A DNA stretch of 64,000 nt, taken from the NCBI GenBank assembly GCA_023544645.1, contig JAMJFO010000005.1:1-64000 (forward strand). The letters run 5' to 3'. Positions 1-7,463 of the stretch are shown here, piece by piece (position 1 is the stretch's first letter; each line of letters begins with the position of its first letter). Origin of the DNA: Desulfobulbaceae bacterium (GTDB lineage: Bacteria; Desulfobacterota; Desulfobulbia; Desulfobulbales; Desulfobulbaceae). The notes beneath the pieces are model-generated. The model saw only the letters and a list, made by a program, of their open reading frames with translations, did no database searches and was not told where the DNA came from. Position numbers and translations under genes: made by a program.

Positions 1-1
1 C

Positions 2-280
2 TTGCAATCTATTGCCTGCAAAATTCAAGAGACCTCGGCCATTCATGTTTACCCTGAACCGCTTGACAGGATTATTCCAGCATTGTTGCCGATTGTCGCC
101 AACTACCTCGACTTGCACTTGCCAACGGGAACAATTTTTAAGGGCTGCAAAATTCAACTGGCGGATGAAGTAAAACTGAGTAAAGGCGTAGTCTATTATG
201 AACTTGATGATTTAGTTGAAATATCATTTCGCGTGCTCGACAAACAACTCACGCCCGATGCAGTAACTCGGGTAAATTAG
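2..280 (+). CDS. Hypothetical protein, C-terminal part (gene cut by window edge)
   Basis: The frame is open from the first bases of the window to a TAG at 278-280 and reads 92 residues. It could begin at the TTG at position 2, but more likely this is the C-terminal end of a longer gene that starts upstream. The visible part is soluble, with alternating short hydrophobic and polar stretches, and has no motif I recognise. No function is proposed. No strong terminator follows; there is only a weak 7-bp inverted repeat with a 23-base loop at 315-351. Confidence 0.45.
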   Translation: MQSIACKIQETSAIHVYPEPLDRIIPALLPIVANYLDLHLPTGTIFKGCKIQLADEVKLSKGVVYYELDDLVEISFRVLDKQLTPDAVTRVN

Positions 281-455
281 AGCCATGTCATATTTGATAT
301 GTTATAAAAAATCAGGCATGGGCAGAAAAAATGGAGAAAAAAAACCATGCCCAAAATCAACTGAAATAGAACAGATTGGTCGGAAAGCAGAATGGAGAGC
401 GGCTGAAAAAAATTAAACTCTCCGCTTTTGAACAGCCTTTCCAAAAAGAGTTTTT

Positions 456-1208
456 CTACAGACTTCTTGAATATAAACCGCTATCAAACATGTATTTATA
501 TTTTTGATATATAAGTTCTTTGACTTCATCCGTGAGTGCTGATTCAATCATACGCTGCTGATGTGTTTTATGTATATTCTTTCCAAACAGGGTAGATAGA
601 TTAGCCCATATACCTCTTTTTTCCTGGGTATATTGCGTCTTATTTCTTGTTGGAAACTGATAGGTACTATCAGTTTTTATAAATGGAGCAACTGCGCCAA
701 CAAAAGCAGGAACAATTTCTTCGAAACGTATCAACTCGACATTATGAGGAATTTCCCCGCTCAAACGAAAGAACTGGTCAGGAGAAATATTGGTTCTATG
801 ATATCCTCCTTTTTTCACAAAATCGATAAATTCCCCTGCGGCTAACTCCAATAATTCAGGTTGATTTTTACGAAATTTTTTTACATGTGGTTTTCGTAAA
901 TGAGAGTAAAAGGAGTATTCAAGAGTGAAAGGGTGGCGTATAACTGCAAATACTTTCTTAAAATCATCGAGTTGCTTCCCGTTAAAACGTTTAATATACT
1001 GCAATGCTTCAGCTAATGTACTATGTCTACTTACTTCCATATCGATGCAAGGAATAATATCTGAAAGCCCCACAAGTTTCGAGTCTATTAAAGCATCTTT
1101 ATGACAGTTGTATACCGGCCGTTTTAAATTGTGCAAAAGATATCTCGTACAACTCATTCCGGCAGTTTTACCGATATGGATAAAAATTACTTCGTCATTA
1201 AAAATCAT
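456..1208 (-). CDS. Sulfotransferase family protein
   Basis: This 250-residue soluble protein opens with a hydrophobic strand followed by HIGKTAGMS (about residues 11-19), which matches the 5-prime-phosphosulfate-binding P-loop of PAPS-dependent sulfotransferases. AVIRHPF (about 89-95) matches the second, 3-prime-phosphate-binding motif. Such enzymes move sulfate from PAPS to a sugar or other hydroxyl. It is one of three sulfotransferase domains in the first 12 kb, close to a glycan ABC exporter and glycosyltransferases, so a carbohydrate acceptor is likely by context. There is no signal peptide, so action is cytoplasmic. The start is the ATG at 1208; its ribosome site is weak. The acceptor cannot be read from sequence. 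Confidence 0.75.
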   Translation of the reverse strand: MIFNDEVIFIHIGKTAGMSCTRYLLHNLKRPVYNCHKDALIDSKLVGLSDIIPCIDMEVSRHSTLAEALQYIKRFNGKQLDDFKKVFAVIRHPFTLEYSFYSHLRKPHVKKFRKNQPELLELAAGEFIDFVKKGGYHRTNISPDQFFRLSGEIPHNVELIRFEEIVPAFVGAVAPFIKTDSTYQFPTRNKTQYTQEKRGIWANLSTLFGKNIHKTHQQRMIESALTDEVKELIYQKYKYMFDSGLYSRSL

Positions 1209-1316
1209 TTATAATACTCGTATCACTCATGGTTCATAAAAGAAAAAATCTGAAGGTGATGAAAATCAAAAAATTGATCACCTCTATTTTAAGAAAATTT
1301 CATTATTGAGCAATGA

Positions 1317-1547
1317 CTACTCAGTGCAATCTTGCCCTTTTGTATCATCACACGCTACATGGACCTTGTTGTGGACGCTGAAACAGAAGGTCTGCCACTA
1401 TTTCATTATGATCCGGATAAAATCATCGTCTACCAGTCCCTCTTTTTTGAACATTGCCAGAATATTGGCATAAAATATCTTTTGCAGGGAGCGAAGGTCC
1501 GCATTTCTGGGACGGATGAATAAATAAAGTATTAAGGGGCACCAATG
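1317..1547 (-). pseudogene. IS91-like (Y2) transposase C-terminal remnant
   Basis: Read on the minus strand in the frame whose codons start at multiples of three, this stretch gives a run resembling the late part of IS91-type transposases. A segment like ILAMFKKEGLVDDDFIRIIM is followed by an in-frame TAG (1398-1400), then a tryptophan and FSVHNKVHVACDDTKGQ, then a TAG at 1317-1319. The family pattern is an EG-x-DD-x-FI helix, then W-x-HTSGFSVHN-x-V-R, then a D-x-x-G turn. The frame is closed upstream by a TAG at 1548-1550. No terminal repeats and no catalytic tyrosine region remain. The rest of the 1209-1679 gap holds nothing else I can support. The family name rests on memory of the motif. 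Confidence 0.6.
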
Positions 1548-1679
1548 CTATCGGCAAGTGAAAAGAAGGAAGAGGCTGGATATTGCCAGCACCAACAAGA
1601 CAGCTGAATAACACTGCGGCGCCACTTCCTGCCACAATGGAAACGCTTCTCTATCTTGACGGTTACTATAAAATCGGAA

Positions 1680-2555
1680 CTAATACCGCTCAATGTAATC
1701 GATCATTTCAGCCATGCTTTTCCCCGCTAGGGGATTCTGCACACCCGGCTGTTCATACCCTTCCCGGTAAAGAATGATTTCGTATTTCTCCCCCCCCCTG
1801 CCGTCAGGCACACTCCGCATCGAAGCCCTTGGCATATCTCTAGCAAAGCTTGCAAGCACCTCATTCTCAAGGACAAACTGTTCCGCTGCCGTATCGGGAC
1901 CACTCACGTCTACTTTCGGCATGGATACGGACAAGCGGCACATGGATGTGCGGCAGTCAATGGAGGTCAGGTCCACACCGACCAAGGCATTATTCTTATA
2001 AAAATTCGTCTTGATATTATCCTCGGATTCAACGGCCCAGCTTTCATCAATCTCTTCTTCCTGAAAATAACGATTAATCAGCTGATGTTTTTCCTTAGAC
2101 TGGTCTGCCAAAAATAGAGCGTATTTATTCCGCATGACAGGATTATTAGCCGCTTCCTTCAATTGACGCATGCCATCTATAGCTTTAGGAGTCTCCGTCA
2201 TTCCTGCATGAGCAACAGCCTTGGTAAGTTCTGTAACCTGTTGAGTGAGGAGATCGAGCTGTTTTTGCAATAACTCAATTTCTTTTGAGCTGGAAGAGCT
2301 CACATCATCATCTGCATTTGATTCATTGTTGGCGATCTGATTCTCCATTTGCTGGAGCCTGGTCATGAGATCGTCGCTCGAGACTCCTGTTCTGTTTTGT
2401 TTCTGATCTTTTTCTACAGAAAGGATTTCATTTTGCTCCGTTTCTGTATTATTGATAAGTATCCTGGATGCCACCACACAGACGACCAGCACGGCAAGCA
2501 ACACTGAAACCAGTCCCCATGTCTTTGCATTTTTATCCAAGTCCCACCTCACCAC
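1680..2555 (-). CDS. Membrane-anchored coiled-coil protein of unknown function
   Basis: This 291-residue protein has a short basic N-terminus and one hydrophobic segment (about 13-33), then a polar linker. A predicted coiled coil (about 75-115) is rich in Gln, Leu and Glu. A C-terminal globular part (about 130-290) has a cysteine pair in DCRTSMCRL. It is probably anchored in the inner membrane with the bulk in the periplasm, where the two cysteines could form a disulfide. I do not recognise a named family. It is transcribed alone: a terminator of the next gene lies just upstream of its start. No function is proposed. Confidence 0.65.
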   Translation of the reverse strand: MVRWDLDKNAKTWGLVSVLLAVLVVCVVASRILINNTETEQNEILSVEKDQKQNRTGVSSDDLMTRLQQMENQIANNESNADDDVSSSSSKEIELLQKQLDLLTQQVTELTKAVAHAGMTETPKAIDGMRQLKEAANNPVMRNKYALFLADQSKEKHQLINRYFQEEEIDESWAVESEDNIKTNFYKNNALVGVDLTSIDCRTSMCRLSVSMPKVDVSGPDTAAEQFVLENEVLASFARDMPRASMRSVPDGRGGEKYEIILYREGYEQPGVQNPLAGKSMAEMIDYIERY

Positions 2556-2590
2556 GAAAACTTTCCTTATCCTTTGTTTATTGCTCCAAC

Positions 2591-2618
2591 AAAGAAAAAC
2601 CCCGGCTTGCGCTGGGGT
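2591..2618 (-). terminator. Rho-independent terminator of the secreted protein gene at 2741-3310
   Basis: Read on the minus strand, ACCCCAGC - GCAA - GCCGGGGT forms an 8-bp stem with one G-U pair and a tetraloop, followed directly by TTTTTCTTTG. It lies about 120 bases past the stop of the gene at 2741-3310 and just before the next minus-strand gene. It therefore separates the two transcripts. Confidence 0.75.
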
Positions 2619-2740
2619 AAGAGTCTTTAATTAAAGCAGCTACCAGCTGTATTTCTGTTGTACAAAACTTGTCAATATAGGCCATTCATTGGCCACTCAT
2701 GAACCTGCCTAAAGTTTAACAATCACTCTTTCTGTTCAGG

Positions 2741-3310
2741 TTAAGGTGTTTCAAGACCACCACTAACGCGGACAGCATTAATCCCTGTGCCTGGAGGCAG
2801 CCTGCAGGTTACTGTAGCCGGAAAAGGAAGTATAAGACCAGGTGTGCCACCGGCTCCCTGTGAAGTCCAACCTGATGCATCAAAGGCCTGCAAAACTACT
2901 TCAGGGGCACTGCCTGTTGGAGCAATATCATGAACTACAGCATTGGTTGGCGTGGTATCAATGACTACAGGGTCCATTTCCCTGGCAATGCAGGTAACGG
3001 GTGTTGATCCGTCTGAACCTGCTCCGAACCAGGCGTATACAAGTAGATCCGCAGCATACATATATGAACTAAGATCTGCAGCTGCGTAATCTGTTGCCAT
3101 TTCAACCGGGCATATTACCCAACGGAATTTGGTGCCGGGATTGTAGACTCGGGCATGGTCCCAGGCCAGGTCAAAGGCCTGATTCAACGTGGCTGCCCTG
3201 CATGATGCGCCATTATTGTTTTTGTAATAAGCTCCAGCCATTACGCTGCTGGCCATAAAAACCACAGCCAACGATACGATGAACATTGTAATCGGTCTTG
3301 ATCTCTTCAT
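2741..3310 (-). CDS. Small secreted cysteine-containing protein
   Basis: The ATG at 3310 is preferred over an upstream in-frame start because it is preceded by a GGGGG ribosome site and begins a good Sec signal peptide (MKRSRP, then a hydrophobic core ending ASSVMAG). The mature part is about 165 residues, has four cysteines spaced along its length (SCRAA, ICPVE, TCIAR, TCRLP) and looks like a small beta-rich secreted domain with two disulfides. It has its own terminator at 2591-2618. It sits beside the glycan exporter genes but nothing ties it to them functionally. No named family was recognised. Confidence 0.7.
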   Translation of the reverse strand: MKRSRPITMFIVSLAVVFMASSVMAGAYYKNNNGASCRAATLNQAFDLAWDHARVYNPGTKFRWVICPVEMATDYAAADLSSYMYAADLLVYAWFGAGSDGSTPVTCIAREMDPVVIDTTPTNAVVHDIAPTGSAPEVVLQAFDASGWTSQGAGGTPGLILPFPATVTCRLPPGTGINAVRVSGGLETP

Positions 3311-3598
3311 ATTGCCCCCACAGTTTGAATTTAAATTTGCCTCCCCTCCTGACGACAGGGAGACAACAAATAAATATTGTTTTCTTAAAAGCAATCTAAG
3401 ACAACCCCAAATTTAATTAAATTATACACGCATTGAATTGAAAATCAAATTTTTTTCTGATGACCACTCAAGTTCAGTATCGATTTTTTTGAGTGCTTAT
3501 CACTATATGAGTTACTCAGGCAGGCGATGATTTTCACATACAATTGGTTCGCTGGTATCGACCAAGCCCGATTCCTAGCGGGTCTTAAATATATTCCT

Positions 3599-4327
3599 CT
3601 ATGCACTCTGTGAGCAATCAGGGGTAGTTTTTCTCGTGTCATAGCACGCTAAAACCTCCTCGGCCGTTCCTTCCATTGTACTCTTCCCATTCTCGATCAA
3701 TACAACCCGGTCACACAGCTCCATGAGGGTTTTAGGATTATGGGTCACTATAATAACAGTCTTGTCTGAAGATATTTTCTCCTTCATGGCCACGGTGGAT
3801 TTTTCCTTGAAATCAATATCTCCGACACCGAGCACTTCGTCTATCAGTATGGCATCCGGATCCGAATGGATGGCCACAGCAAATCCCAGGCGGGCACGCA
3901 TCCCGGTTGAATAGGTGTTTACAGCCTGATCTATAAAGGGTCCAAGTCCGCTGAATTCAACGACCTTGTCGAGCATCTTTTGCATCCGCTGCGGCTCAAT
4001 CCCGTAGAACAATCCACTGAGGATTATGTTTTCCCGCCCGGTGAGTGCCCCTACAAAACCTGTTTGCAGGGAAAGCAGCATCGGGTTAAAATTTTTTTTC
4101 ACGGTTGAGATAGTCCCTTTATCCGGAGTAATTATACCAGACAGGACCTGCAGCAGGGTACTCTTCCCGGCGCCGTTTCGGCCAATGATGCCGAGGGTTT
4201 CGCCTTCATAGACGTTGAAAGAAACATCCTTCAAAGCCCAGACTGTCTTTTGTTTCATGAACCCGGCCCGCACCCGATACGCCACTGCAACGCTTACCAG
4301 GTTCATCACACTTTTTCTCTCTTCCAT
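3599..4327 (-). CDS. ABC transporter ATP-binding protein for surface glycan export (Wzt-like)
   Basis: This is the nucleotide-binding subunit of an ABC-2 exporter that carries O-antigen, capsule or teichoic-type glycans across the inner membrane. Visible motifs are Walker A (GRNGAGKST), a signature in the form NTYSTGMRARLGFA, Walker B (ILIDEVLGVGD) and the H-loop (IIVTHN). The protein is about 242 residues from the ATG at 4327; a second candidate start at 4306 fits the usual family N-terminus equally well. It lacks the C-terminal carbohydrate-binding domain found in Wzt proteins that recognise a finished O-antigen, so it is closer to the KpsT/short type. The permease gene lies just upstream, 28 bases away. 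Confidence 0.85.
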   Translation of the reverse strand: MEERKSVMNLVSVAVAYRVRAGFMKQKTVWALKDVSFNVYEGETLGIIGRNGAGKSTLLQVLSGIITPDKGTISTVKKNFNPMLLSLQTGFVGALTGRENIILSGLFYGIEPQRMQKMLDKVVEFSGLGPFIDQAVNTYSTGMRARLGFAVAIHSDPDAILIDEVLGVGDIDFKEKSTVAMKEKISSDKTVIIVTHNPKTLMELCDRVVLIENGKSTMEGTAEEVLACYDTRKTTPDCSQSA

Positions 4328-4355
4328 GGGAAAGCCTATTCTTTTTCCAGGGTAA

Positions 4356-5114
4356 TCAGCGGATAATTTTCGGGTAATTATGGGAATACCGGGAAAGGAA
4401 AATGCTTGCCGTAAACAGCAGCCCGACTGCAACAACAAACAAGATCGCCAGTTGCAGGAAATTTGGGCTGGTTCCGTTTACAAGCACTGCCCGGTAGGCG
4501 GCAACCAGGGTAGCCATGGGATTGAGCATCAGCAGGGTGCGGACAGGTTCGTTCATTGCCGAAATATCGAAGAAAATACCTGACAGAAAAAAAAGCAGCA
4601 TCAACATGTTCGGTACTACATACTGCAAATCAGGTATAATGGGAACGACGGCAGCAACCCAGAATACCAGCGCTGAAATGATAAGCAGCTGAACGAGCAA
4701 AATCATCGGCAGTGTCCACCAAAACGCGCATGAAAGGTCCGTTGAGAAGGCCAGAAAAAGCAGGAGAATGGAGAAAACAATCAGGAACTTAAAAGTATTG
4801 ATAAAAATCGTTACTGAAGGAAAAATATAAATTGGCAGTTTCACCTGCTTGAGAATATTCGCATTTGAGGTCAGAATGTTCCCTGATTTACCCACACTGG
4901 TGGCAAACCATTTCCAGGGAACAAGACCGGTCAGAAAGAACGGCACCGCATCAATGCCCCCTTTGCGAAGCCCGGCTGCAAAAAGAACAAAAAAAACGGA
5001 CATATAAAGTACAGGTTCAATTATCCACCAGAGCACGCCAAGGTATCCGCGCCGGATTTCAGCTCGCAGCTCAGCCACAGACCTGTACTTAATTATCTGA
5101 AAGGGAGAAACCAT
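4356..5114 (-). CDS. ABC-2 type glycan exporter permease (Wzm-like)
   Basis: This 252-residue inner-membrane protein has about six hydrophobic segments and matches the ABC-2 polysaccharide/polyol-phosphate permease family. That family starts with a cytoplasmic amphipathic stretch (here YRSVAELRAEIRRGYLG), followed by the WWIIEPVLYM first membrane segment. It would form a dimeric channel with the ATPase encoded directly downstream. The LTGLVPWKWF segment between the first two membrane helices is also typical. With the neighbouring glycosyltransferases and sulfotransferases it suggests export of a modified surface glycan. Confidence 0.88.
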   Translation of the reverse strand: MVSPFQIIKYRSVAELRAEIRRGYLGVLWWIIEPVLYMSVFFVLFAAGLRKGGIDAVPFFLTGLVPWKWFATSVGKSGNILTSNANILKQVKLPIYIFPSVTIFINTFKFLIVFSILLLFLAFSTDLSCAFWWTLPMILLVQLLIISALVFWVAAVVPIIPDLQYVVPNMLMLLFFLSGIFFDISAMNEPVRTLLMLNPMATLVAAYRAVLVNGTSPNFLQLAILFVVAVGLLFTASIFLSRYSHNYPKIIR

Positions 5115-5376
5115 ATCGTATTTATTTCTGTTGACAGGCGTAGAAAATTAACTTTTTGTCGCAAACAATACTAATACGCAACCGAATGCATGAAAAGGAT
5201 AAAAAAAGAGATGTTGACCTCAAATTCCTTTTGCTGAAAAAGGAGTAGACTCAACTTTCTGCCTTGAGGTGGATCATATATTAACAAGTTGAAATAATAA
5301 ATTTTTTAATGAAAAATCCCCTTGCTGCCTGGTATTTTGAGTTCGGGAAAAATATAATAAAAACAAGGAGAAAGAA

Positions 5377-5667
5377 ATGATGCAGTTTAACCAGATACTG
5401 CACGAGGAGCAAGAGGCAATTCGCCTGGAGAATACATTGGTTCGCTTTTTAGTGATTTCCAGGTGGACGGCCTGCTCAATGGTGCCGGTATTCGCTTGCT
5501 GCAAGGCACCTCCGCCGCTGAAAATTTTCGGCACGATTTTTCAACTGCCTTTTGAGAGGGACAATTTCTTCCGCAGCATCGCCAAAAATCAAGCGGTGGA
5601 ACCTGGTAAAGATATAGCCTTTACCAGCTCCGCAACCCCAGACACAACTTGCGCAAACTCATTTTGA
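5377..5667 (+). pseudogene. Probable decayed gene with two compensating frameshifts
   Basis: An AAGGAG ribosome site precedes the ATG at 5377. The reading frame is plausible for about 23 residues. The protein-like signal then seems to move to the next frame after a run of five T (5456-5460), giving FSDFQVDGLLNGAGIRLL and more until a stop at the end of AF. It then returns to the first frame for ERDNFFRSIAKNQAVEPGKD and ends at TGA 5665-5667. Restoring both shifts would give about 97 residues. I do not recognise the product. The undisturbed first-frame ORF (96 codons) could also be real, but its middle is cysteine- and proline-rich in an unlikely way. Confidence 0.3.
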
Positions 5668-5962
5668 GCCTAGTCGTAAAATTTGCTAGTTTGTTCTCCA
5701 TCCTCACGGATGATACGAGAGACAATATTCTGATCTCTGATAGCAGCATCTACAATCGGTCCCGTTCGAAAAAGATCGAGTTGCTTGCCTGGGTCTCTGA
5801 TCATACTCCGGATAAATCTCTGCGTGAGTTCAGCATGCTCGACAGCCGAGTATACCAGAATGGCGGACTCGGATCTGCGATTCAAATCGTCTTCCTCTGG
5901 GCTGGGACAATGCCCGCTTCCACCAGCAGGCCGTGTTTGCCGGCTACGCTGGGCAAACAAAA
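5668..5962. other. No supportable gene
   Basis: Together with 5115-5376 this forms the non-coding stretch between the exporter permease and the small secreted protein at 6020. Minus-strand positions 5670-5960 are open for 96 codons and contain a reasonably protein-like middle (IRSMIRDPGKQLDLF), possibly another decayed gene, but there is no ribosome site and no family match. Positions 5115-5376 are AT-rich with nothing clear. Confidence 0.4.
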
Positions 5963-5988
5963 AAACCCTGCCTTTTCAGACAGGGTTT
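5963..5988 (-). terminator. Rho-independent terminator after the small secreted protein at 6020-6361
   Basis: On the minus strand AAACCCTG and CAGGGTTT form an 8-bp perfect stem around a 10-base loop, followed by a run of T interrupted only by G. It lies 31 bases past the stop codon of the gene at 6020-6361 and fits a monocistronic transcript. Confidence 0.8.
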
Positions 5989-6019
5989 CACATTCGTTTT
6001 CGGTGCGGCTGTTTATTAC

Positions 6020-6361
6020 TTAGCGTCCATCCAAAGCAACAGCTGTAACGATGTCCTTATTATCCATATTATCTGTCGGCGAGTAAACCCATACAGTTTT
6101 CTGCAGGCTTGCGGCGGTTAAAAGAATCGCCAGCAGTTGATCATTCTTATTGGCATCGAGCTGAAATAGCTGCATAGTTCCAGCGGGCAGAGGACCGCAT
6201 GCTGCACCTGTCCTGTTAACCAATTGCACACTTGTGGCGTTGATCAACGCCGGCTGCATTGCTCCGCATTTGAATGTAGCAGCAAAACCACTTGCGCTGA
6301 ATACAAGCGTCAAAGCCAAAGCAAGTGTGATACCACCTAGCACTTTCATACCTTTTTTCAT
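6020..6361 (-). CDS. Small secreted protein of unknown function
   Basis: The ATG at 6361 is chosen because GGAGG lies five bases upstream, although the frame is open to a GTG at 6373. The 113-residue product starts MKKGMK, has a hydrophobic Sec signal core ending near SASGFAA, and leaves a mature part of about 83 residues. The mature part has two cysteines (FKCGAM and AACGPL) that could form a disulfide and several Asn/Gln/Thr-rich stretches. It ends with a strong terminator at 5963-5988. No family recognised; a small periplasmic or extracellular protein is the most that can be said. Confidence 0.65.
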   Translation of the reverse strand: MKKGMKVLGGITLALALTLVFSASGFAATFKCGAMQPALINATSVQLVNRTGAACGPLPAGTMQLFQLDANKNDQLLAILLTAASLQKTVWVYSPTDNMDNKDIVTAVALDGR

Positions 6362-6689
6362 CACATCCTCCACATTAATTTTCCGGATAATTTTTCTGGA
6401 TAACGTTGAACCAACTTTATACTAATTACTAATTATAAGTTATCACAGCTGAACATCCGAGTCAACAAATCACTTATCACTTCTGCTTTTTTATCTGTTT
6501 TACTTTTTGCCATTACCAAACAATTACTTTCAATTATCATGCCAAAGCAACACACCATCCTGTTTTTTTCAAGCCGTGAAAAGGGTGTGGAAAAACCATA
6601 AGGAGCATACCCAATGAAGAATATGACGGCTCTTGTTTTGGTCACATATCACCAGTTGAGGATATGTGACCACACGGCTTGTCATTTTT
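6362..6689. other. AT-rich intergenic stretch, no gene seen
   Basis: The stretch lies between the start of the secreted protein and the end of the GT2 gene. It holds TATAAT-like and TTGACT-like hexamers on the minus strand (around 6432-6437 and 6460-6465), but their spacing of 22 bases is too long for a convincing promoter. A 70-codon frame at 6433-6645 has no ribosome site or family signal. Confidence 0.4.
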
Positions 6690-7463
6690 TTATTTTCGCA
6701 CCAAACTCTTAATTTTTAATTGTATAGCCGGGACTGAAAGAAAATACCTTGCCATACTCATAAAATGGTGCCGGCGATATCCAGGGTCGGAATGGCTTTT
6801 CCTTTGCGCTTCATGCTGAACGGCAATCCCATGGCAATAAATAATGGAATACCCGGCAAGCTTCAACCGGGCGCAGATGTCCACATCTTCATAATACAGA
6901 TAATATCTCTGGTCAAACCCCTGCAACTCTGCAAAGATATGACTTGGAAAAACCATGAACATACCTGCCACCCAGTCAGGGCTTCCCGTGTTTTTTAGTA
7001 CAACTGAATTTTCTCTTCCAATCAAGGCTTTGGTAAAGATGGACAGCGGAGTGGGAAAGCGCCTCGCACTCTCTTCTATCCGTCCGTCTGCATTAATTAC
7101 CTTTGGCGCCACGAGACCCACCCCCGGCTTGAAACTGGAAAGCAAGGCAGGAAATGGGTTTTCCGGCAGGCGGATATCCGGATTGAGCACACAGAAATAC
7201 CTTCCTCTGGCTTGCGCAAAGGCTTGATTGTGGTTAGCCGAAAATCCTGAAGGTTCCTTATTCCGGATAATCCTGACAGGGCACTGGAAGGAAAAATTAT
7301 CAAGGGGCAACGTTTCTTCAATATTCAGCGTGACGATCAATTCATCTTTTACGGTGCAGTATTTTTGCAAATCAACAAGTAATTGACGCACAAGATTTCC
7401 CTGGCCATGGCTAACCACTGAAATTGAAAGCCGGGAATCATTTACGCCTTCACTTTCAATCAT
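6690..7463 (-). CDS. Family 2 glycosyltransferase (rhamnosyltransferase-like)
   Basis: This 257-residue enzyme has the GT-A fold layout of GT2 glycosyltransferases: an N-terminal nucleotide-sugar strand (SISVVSHGQG), the metal/sugar-nucleotide motif around CVLNPDIRL (about 92-100), then VGLVAPKVINADGRIEES, as in WbbL-type rhamnosyltransferases. Near the C-terminus, FDQRYYLYYEDVDICARL is the ED-containing acceptor region of this subgroup. It has no membrane segment. Its ATG overlaps the TGA of the upstream 1110-residue gene by four bases (ATGA), so the two are translationally coupled and very probably build the same glycan. The actual sugar donor is not readable from sequence. Confidence 0.85.
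   Translation of the reverse strand: MIESEGVNDSRLSISVVSHGQGNLVRQLLVDLQKYCTVKDELIVTLNIEETLPLDNFSFQCPVRIIRNKEPSGFSANHNQAFAQARGRYFCVLNPDIRLPENPFPALLSSFKPGVGLVAPKVINADGRIEESARRFPTPLSIFTKALIGRENSVVLKNTGSPDWVAGMFMVFPSHIFAELQGFDQRYYLYYEDVDICARLKLAGYSIIYCHGIAVQHEAQRKSHSDPGYRRHHFMSMARYFLSVPAIQLKIKSLVRK

Noticed and set aside
1332-1523. Plus-strand frame of 63 codons
   Set aside because: The protein-like signal in this stretch is on the minus strand, where the transposase remnant explains it.
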